Shown here: in pieces, positions 59,134 to 64,000 of the stretch
Layout of the letters: each line of letters begins with the position of its first letter
Position numbering within the stretch: position 1 is the first letter of the stretch
NCBI GenBank assembly: GCA_963665075.1
Contig: OY762063.1
Location: 2,542,001 to 2,606,000, forward strand
Reading direction: 5' to 3'
DNA from: JAPULR01 sp963665075
Lineage (GTDB): Bacteria > Chloroflexota > Dehalococcoidia > Lucifugimonadales > GCA-2712585
DNA length: 64,000 nucleotides
The notes under the pieces: generated by a model
The model's database searches: none
Seen by the model: the letters and a program-made list of their open reading frames with translations, nothing else
What the model was told of the DNA's origin: nothing
Translations under genes and position numbers: made by a program

Positions 59134-60401
59134 TGGGCGCGCCCGGAGTTCCGGCGGGGTCGTTGGAAGGGGTGCGGGTGTTGGATCTGACGCGGGTGCT
59201 GGCGGGGCCGTTCTGCACGCGGCTGATGGCGGACATGGGAGCGCACGTGGTCAAGGTGGAGCCGCCAGGGGGCGACGCGGCGCGTCAGTTTGAGTACATC
59301 ACGCCGGAAGGGGTGAGCGGGTATTTCATGCAGCAGAATTGCGGCAAGGAGGATGTCTGCCTTGACCTGGCGCATGAAGGAGCGAGGGAGGCGGTTCGTC
59401 GGCTGGTGCGGGTGTCGGACGTGGTGGTGGAGAATTTTCGACCGGGGGTGATGGGTCGGCTGGGGTTGGACTATGAGAGTCTGCGGCGGCTGAATCCTTC
59501 CATTATATTGTGCAGCATCAGCGCGTTCGGGCAGAACAGTCCATTCGCGCATCGAGCGGCGGGGGACATGGTGGTGCAGGCGATGAGCGGGATAGCGTCG
59601 CTGACGGGAGACCCGGACGGGCCGCCGCAGACGGTGGGGATGTCGCTCAGCGACACCAGCGGCGGAGTGCACGCCTTTGGGGCGATATGCGCGGCGTTGT
59701 ATCATCGGAGCGTGACGGGCAAGGGGCAGTTCATCGACCTGGCGCTGGCGGATTGCATCCTGTGGCAGAACGAGTGGGCGAGTCAGTATCTGTTTCTGAG
59801 TGGGGGGCGGCAGGTCCCTAAGCGGTATGGGAACCGGCGGCCAATTCTGATACCGGGGAATCTGTTTCGGGGGAAGGATGGGTGGGTGGCGATTGTGGCG
59901 TCGACGGACCCGGGATGGCGGAATCTGACGTCGGCGATGGGGATGCCGCATTTGGCGGAGGACGCGCGGTTCGTGGACAGGGTTTCCCGGATGGCAAATC
60001 GGGATGAGTTGGAAGCGATAGTTGAGGAGTGGGTGGGGTCGTTCTCGTCGGTGCAGGAGGTGGAGGAGGCGTTGGCGGATAGGGGCGGCGTGCAGTGCGG
60101 ACGGGTGCGTTCCTGGAAGGAGATGCTGGAGGACGAGCACGTGGAGCGTCGGCGTCTGGTGGCGTCGGTGGACGACCCGCTGATGGGCGCGACGCCTGTG
60201 ATGAATTCGCCGTTCAGGACGGATGGGGTGGGGTCGGAGGCGCGGGGGCCGGCGCCGTTGTTGGGCCAGCATACCTATGAGGTGTTGGGGGAGCTTTTGG
60301 GGTGCGCGGACGGGGAGATTCTGGATATGATCAACGCGAATGCGGTACACGCCGACCCGGTGGTGATGACGGGGTTGGTTGAGCGGTTGATGGAGGGCTA
60401 G
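59130..60401 (+). CDS. CaiB/BaiF CoA-transferase, single domain
   Basis: A 423-aa class III CoA-transferase moving CoA between carboxylic acids. The start GTG/ATG at 59130/59133 overlaps the stop of the tandem gene. N-terminal LEGVRVLDLTRVLAGPFCTR, VKVEPPGGD and the catalytic Asp208 in GQFIDLALADC are visible. It is a full-length single-domain member. It closes the M24-Ldh_2-MaoC-CaiB cassette; the substrates are unknown. Confidence 0.92.
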   Translation: MMGAPGVPAGSLEGVRVLDLTRVLAGPFCTRLMADMGAHVVKVEPPGGDAARQFEYITPEGVSGYFMQQNCGKEDVCLDLAHEGAREAVRRLVRVSDVVVENFRPGVMGRLGLDYESLRRLNPSIILCSISAFGQNSPFAHRAAGDMVVQAMSGIASLTGDPDGPPQTVGMSLSDTSGGVHAFGAICAALYHRSVTGKGQFIDLALADCILWQNEWASQYLFLSGGRQVPKRYGNRRPILIPGNLFRGKDGWVAIVASTDPGWRNLTSAMGMPHLAEDARFVDRVSRMANRDELEAIVEEWVGSFSSVQEVEEALADRGGVQCGRVRSWKEMLEDEHVERRRLVASVDDPLMGATPVMNSPFRTDGVGSEARGPAPLLGQHTYEVLGELLGCADGEILDMINANAVHADPVVMTGLVERLMEG

Positions 60402-60710
60402 AGGGAGGAGATGGATTCCGGCTTTCGCCGGAATGACGGAAAGGGGGGCGAGGATGACGAGGGGGGCGCGACCCTTCGACGGGATCAGGGTGAGCGGGGG
60501 AATCGCCCTCACCCCAACCCTCTCCCATCTTGGGAGAGGGGGCATGGGATCCCGCTTTCGCGGGAGCAAGGGGGGCAACCACAAGGGTTGCGCCTACGGA
60601 GAAGGAGAGGGGGACGCTCGACCCTTCGACAAGCTCAGGATGAGCGGAAGAGAGGCTCAGGGTGGACGGTAGAGGTAGGATAGGTTCAGGGTGAGCGGTG
60701 GGATGGGTTT
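60402..60710. repeat. Intergenic mosaic of dispersed palindromic repeats
   Basis: This gene-free stretch is nearly all repeats: ATTCCGGCTTTCGCCGGAAT (about 60415-60434), CGACCCTTCGAC..ATCAGGGTGAGCG (about 60470-60497), a CCCTCTCCCATCTTGGGAGAGGG hairpin (about 60519-60541), GATCCCGCTTTCGCGGGA (about 60547-60564), CAACCACAAGGGTTG (about 60577-60591), and a full CGCTCGACCCTTCGACAAGC...GATGAGCG copy (60616-60647), then degenerate TTCAGGGTGAGCG fragments. No coding signal was seen. Confidence 0.85.
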
Positions 60711-62402
60711 CTAGCAATCGCCTGCGGTGTATGCAGCGCGGCGTTCCATGAGCATTCCCTGTTCGCCCATCGAGGGGGGGATGCGTTGGGCGGATTGGTA
60801 GGCTGAGGGGACCGGGGGAAGGTCGAAGCCGTTGCCCTGTAACATCTGGGCGATGGTGCGAATCTGGATTTTTGGATAGTCGCGGTTCCAGATTTGGGAG
60901 TGGAAGAGGCCGCCGCTGGCGGCCTCGGAGAGCATGGCCTTCGTCGGTTCTTTGAGGGTGATGAAGAGGCCCATCGCGGCCTTTTCGCGTTCGACCACGC
61001 CCTTCAAGTCGCGGATGAGGGGGACGGAAACTCGTCCGCCCTTGACCTGGATTACCACCTTCTTTGGTCTGCGGCGAGGCTCGTCGATGAAGTATAGGAT
61101 GCCGTCGATGCCCTGGTCGGGGCCGCGGTGGGCGCTCTCCCGGGGTTGGGCTTCCAGGAGGGAGACGGCCCAGTATTGGAACTGGAAGGGGTCTTGCTCC
61201 CAGAGGGCGCGGGCGCTGCCGACGTCTACGGGTTCGCCGATGACGCGGTAGTCTCTGCCGGGGGTGATGTTGTAGGAGTCTTTGAGGCGAGACTTCATAA
61301 TGGCGACGGCCAGGTGCGTGATGTCTACGCCTATCCAGCGGCGTCGGAGCTTTTCGGCGGCGGCGACGGTGGTGCCGCAGCCACAGAAGGGATCGAGGAC
61401 TACGTCACCCTGATTCGAGGAAGATTGAATGATTCGCTCAAGCAGGGCTTGAGGCTTTGGAGTGGGATAGCCGAGACGCTCCCTTGAGCGGGAACCGATG
61501 GGCTTGATGTCCGTCCACAAATCCTGGAGGGGCACGCCCGGCATTTCGTCAAGATAACGCTTGTATTGGGGGACGTTGCCGGGGCCGGTTTGCACCACGC
61601 GTCCATCGGCAATGAGCTGGTCCATTCGCTCTTTGTTGTATCGCCAGTAGCGGGTGACGCCCATCACCTCGTAGGAAGGGTTGCCTTTTCTTGCGCCACC
61701 GGGGCCGGTCATGTTGTCCAGTCTATATCTTCTACCTGTTGCTTCCTCAGTGTATCGGTAGAACTGGTCTAAGTAATCCTTATCATATTCGGTGTAGAGG
61801 GGATTCCACGTCCAATCTTCGCTCTTGGTGTAGAAGAGGACGAAGTCGCAGATGCGGCCGTGCTGCTTTCGGCCCTGGCGGGTGTCGCTGTGGGCGCTGG
61901 TGCGCTTCCAAACAATCTGGGTGCGGAACTTGTCCTTTCCGAAGGTTGCGTCCATGAGAAGCCTGAGATAGTGAGCCGCCGTAGAGTCGCAGTGTAGGTA
62001 TATGCTGCCTGTGGGCTTGAGCGCGCGGTGAAGCTCGACCAGGCGGGGGGCCATCATCACCAGGTAGGCGGTCATGGCGTTGCTGCCGAGGAATTGGCGC
62101 ATGGCGGCGACCATCTCCTTCACGTCCAGGGGCGTTTTCGGGTTTTGGATGATGTCGAGTTCGTAGGTGCGTTCCGTTTCCTGGGTCCATTGCCAGGTGT
62201 CGGTGAAGGCCTTTATCTGGGCGGGGGAATCTTCGCCGGACTTCTCGCGGAAGAGGACGTTGTAGTTGGCGTTGGAATTGAAGGGCGGGTCCAGGTATAT
62301 CAGGTCAACGGATTCGTCGGGCACGTATTCCCGAAGAACGGGGAGGTTGTCGCCGTAGTAGAGGGCGTTGGGGGAGGCGACGTTATCCGGCTGGGTGATG
62401 AT
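60711..62402 (-). CDS. Beta-class DNA methyltransferase fused to a Mrr-like nuclease domain
   Basis: N-terminal region carries DESVDLIYLDPPFNSN (motif IV), and DPFCGCGTT near residue 345 (motif I), so the motif order is that of the beta class, N6-adenine or N4-cytosine. The C-terminal part (GPDQGIDGILYF, then KVVIQVKGG) fits a Mrr-type restriction nuclease, D-x(n)-QxK. Conserved ALYYGDNLPVLREYVPDES extends upstream of GTG 62324, with no ATG/GTG/TTG; an AAGGAG site lies 6 bases before ATC 62402, the likely true start. No separate R-M partner is adjacent. Confidence 0.85.
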   Translation of the reverse strand: MITQPDNVASPNALYYGDNLPVLREYVPDESVDLIYLDPPFNSNANYNVLFREKSGEDSPAQIKAFTDTWQWTQETERTYELDIIQNPKTPLDVKEMVAAMRQFLGSNAMTAYLVMMAPRLVELHRALKPTGSIYLHCDSTAAHYLRLLMDATFGKDKFRTQIVWKRTSAHSDTRQGRKQHGRICDFVLFYTKSEDWTWNPLYTEYDKDYLDQFYRYTEEATGRRYRLDNMTGPGGARKGNPSYEVMGVTRYWRYNKERMDQLIADGRVVQTGPGNVPQYKRYLDEMPGVPLQDLWTDIKPIGSRSRERLGYPTPKPQALLERIIQSSSNQGDVVLDPFCGCGTTVAAAEKLRRRWIGVDITHLAVAIMKSRLKDSYNITPGRDYRVIGEPVDVGSARALWEQDPFQFQYWAVSLLEAQPRESAHRGPDQGIDGILYFIDEPRRRPKKVVIQVKGGRVSVPLIRDLKGVVEREKAAMGLFITLKEPTKAMLSEAASGGLFHSQIWNRDYPKIQIRTIAQMLQGNGFDLPPVPSAYQSAQRIPPSMGEQGMLMERRAAYTAGDC

Positions 62403-62546
62403 GGGAGACTCCTTCCGGCTGGCAATTCAATCTGTGGGGAATGATAGCACAAAAGACTACGATGGCAATTCCTGGATGTCAATGGAGACGATGGGGGTAG
62501 GGTTGTGCGAACGCATTCCCGTACTATTGCGGAACCCGCGGGGAAG

Positions 62547-62840
62547 CTAGACTTCATCCTCCGGCCAGTCGTCCTCGTCCAGCCAGTCAACTTTCTGTGC
62601 GATCTTTATCCATAGACGACGGGTCTGGCGGTTGAACCTGTCCATAGACTTCATGTGCTCCTGGAACTGTTGCATCTGCTCCTCAAACCGATCCATCCGC
62701 TCTTGGTGCTGATTTATCTGCCTCTGCTGATTTACCTGGATCAGCTTCACTTCGCGTATCAGTTCCAGGGTGGTCTCTTGCAAGGCCATTATCTGGTTGA
62801 TGGTCTGTTCGTTGGCCGCTACTCTGTGTTCAAGCGTCAT
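62547..62840 (-). CDS. Small coiled-coil protein
   Basis: 97 aa from ATG 62840 (MTLEHRVAAN), with AGGAGG 6 bases upstream. A long heptad-like helix (about 5-65) is rich in Gln, Glu and Arg (EEQMQQFQEHMKSMDRFNRQ), followed by an acidic tail (DWLDEDDWPEDEV). It lies beside the methyltransferase gene in the same direction, 144 bases upstream of it. Function unknown; an oligomerising adaptor is possible. Confidence 0.65.
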   Translation of the reverse strand: MTLEHRVAANEQTINQIMALQETTLELIREVKLIQVNQQRQINQHQERMDRFEEQMQQFQEHMKSMDRFNRQTRRLWIKIAQKVDWLDEDDWPEDEV

Positions 62841-62969
62841 TGTCATCCTCCTGCACGGCACCAGTATACCACTTGACGAGTTTAGTGAGTTGCATATTGG
62901 GGGGATTGGGCATATCATTTCTGGGACTGGTTTGCCAGTCCAGTTTCCAGAAACCGAGGAGGAACGTCA

Positions 62970-64000
62970 ATGGTAAAGTCTGCTGAAACCCTGGAACGGC
63001 TTTTTGTCGAGAGCCGCCCCAAATCCGCCGCGCTGTTCGAGAGCGGCAAGGACGTAATGCCCGGCGGGGGCATGAAGAGCCTGGGCTATTCGCCGCCCCT
63101 GTACATCGAGCGGGCGGAGGACTGCTATCTGTACGACATCGACGGCTACCGGTACGTCGATTGGATAAACAACGCCTGCACACTGGTGCTGGGCCACAGT
63201 CCCACCGGGGTGGTGGACGCGCTGACGAAGATAGTGCAGAACGGCATCGTGTTCGGGGCGCCCAACACCTATGAGAAGCCGATTGCGGAGCACATCTGCC
63301 AGCGCATTCCGTCCATCGAAAAGGTGCGCTTCACCAACTCCGGCACGGAGGCGGTGATGAACGCGCTGCGGCTGGCGCGGGCCTACACGGGCAAGCCGAA
63401 GATAGCTAAGTTCGAAGGCGGGTTCCACGGCACCACGGACGATGCGGAAATCAGCATCGCGCCGCCGCTGGACGAAGCTGGTTCCGACGAGGCGCCGAAC
63501 GCGGTGGCGGAGTACAAGGGGATCAACCAGGGCACGATCGACAACATCGTGGTTATGCCCTACAACGACCCGGAGGCGGTCGATCTGATTCTATCGGAGA
63601 ACAAGGACGAGATCGCCGGAGTCATCTACGACCCGAAGTCGGGCAACTACGAGATTCCCCACGAGTTCCTGCGGTTCGTCGTGGACAAGTGCAAGGAGTT
63701 GGGGATTCTGTTCATCATGGACGAAGTCAAGAGCCTTCGGGTGTCCTACGGCGGCTTCCAGGAGCTTGCCGGGGTGGACCCGGACATCACCACGCTGGGC
63801 AAGCTGGTGGGCGGCGGAATGCCGGTGGGCGCCTTCGGCGGAAAGTCGCACATCATGGACATGATGAGCGGGGCCGGCGGCATCAGTTCCGGCGGGACGT
63901 ATTCGGGGAATCCGATGACGCTTGCCGCGGGACTGGCGCACATGGAAGAGGCGACCCCCGAGGTGTACGTGCACCTGAAGGCGCTGGGGGAGAGGCTACG
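62970..64000 (+). CDS. Class III aminotransferase, GSA-aminomutase-like (3'-truncated)
   Basis: The start ATG 62970 has AGGAGG 7 bases upstream; 343 codons are seen and the frame stays open past the window. The fold-type I PLP motifs are SGTEAVMNALRLARAYTG near 124-141, FHGTTDD near 152, Asp251 in IMDEVK, and the PLP Lys278 in TTLGKLVGGGMPVGAFGG. The nearest family is HemL-like glutamate-1-semialdehyde aminomutase and omega-aminotransferases. No heme genes are nearby, so a transaminase role is more likely. Confidence 0.9.
   Translation, partial: MVKSAETLERLFVESRPKSAALFESGKDVMPGGGMKSLGYSPPLYIERAEDCYLYDIDGYRYVDWINNACTLVLGHSPTGVVDALTKIVQNGIVFGAPNTYEKPIAEHICQRIPSIEKVRFTNSGTEAVMNALRLARAYTGKPKIAKFEGGFHGTTDDAEISIAPPLDEAGSDEAPNAVAEYKGINQGTIDNIVVMPYNDPEAVDLILSENKDEIAGVIYDPKSGNYEIPHEFLRFVVDKCKELGILFIMDEVKSLRVSYGGFQELAGVDPDITTLGKLVGGGMPVGAFGGKSHIMDMMSGAGGISSGGTYSGNPMTLAAGLAHMEEATPEVYVHLKALGERL

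Noticed and set aside
60411..60683. Short ORFs in the 60.4-60.7 kb gap
   Set aside because: They are translations of dispersed palindromic repeats (peptides such as DSGFRRND and TLRQAQDE), a known artefact.

Overview
The window is dense, high-GC bacterial chromosome, with about 47 protein genes, two tRNA genes and little non-coding DNA. The gene content suggests an uncultured Chloroflexota bacterium, probably SAR202-like Dehalococcoidia. The pointers are DUF2298 and Agl23-type membrane proteins, orphan peptide-type solute-binding lipoproteins with Pro/Thr/Ala linkers, CaiB/BaiF CoA-transferases, Ldh_2 and MaoC enzymes, M24 peptidases and amidohydrolase-2 proteins. This placement is inference from gene families, not a database match.

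Layout. 1-1.6 kb: 3' part of tig, then clpP. 1.7-7.7 kb (minus): one tightly packed operon, transcribed xer recombinase > aroQ > M24 peptidase > efp > xseA > xseB > PHP protein > purN. 7.8-11.3 kb (minus): dprA > topA, with two tRNA-Ser genes upstream. 12.0-15.4 kb (plus): dnaG > rpoD. 15.4-18.3 kb: a secreted metalloprotease, a small Tat-signal protein and a palindrome-rich spacer. 18.3-23.5 kb (minus): mutS > ArsC/Spx-like selenoprotein > HAD protein > mutL. 23.7-30.1 kb: a small membrane protein, then a soluble NuoE/NuoF/NuoG-like redox complex with an FNR-type flavoprotein. 30.3-37.5 kb (minus): FAD oxidoreductase, flippase-like protein, Agl23-like glycosyltransferase and DUF2298 protein. 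37.6-39.9 kb (minus): DsbA-like selenoprotein > rnc > ftsY. 40-48.9 kb: CCA-adding enzyme and assorted metabolic genes. 49-53 kb: two paralogous orphan solute-binding lipoproteins. 53.2-60.4 kb (plus): catabolic cassette M24, Ldh_2, MaoC, tandem CaiB, CaiB. 60.4-64 kb: repeat mosaic, DNA methyltransferase-nuclease fusion, small coiled-coil protein and the 5' part of a class III aminotransferase.

The main discovery is two genes that simple ORF calling truncates because each has an in-frame TGA at the redox-active cysteine position. One is an ArsC/Spx-like protein with a UxxC motif (20514-20870). The other is a DsbA/FrnE-like protein with a UPFV motif (39250-39885). Each has a strong Shine-Dalgarno sequence at an upstream ATG. 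Each also has a stem-loop after the UGA that fits the bacterial SECIS pattern; the second has a GGUCU loop like that of E. coli fdhF. Both lie in housekeeping operons, so the organism very probably makes selenocysteine.

Secondary points are a REP-like palindrome family (CCCTTCGACAAGCTCAGG core) that has inserted in frame into the Xer recombinase, two perfect palindromes between the Tat protein and mutL, a molybdopterin-type subunit without the usual Sec/Cys ligand, two genes whose conserved N-termini extend past any ATG/GTG/TTG start, and a compositional strand-skew block at about 11.8-20.0 kb.
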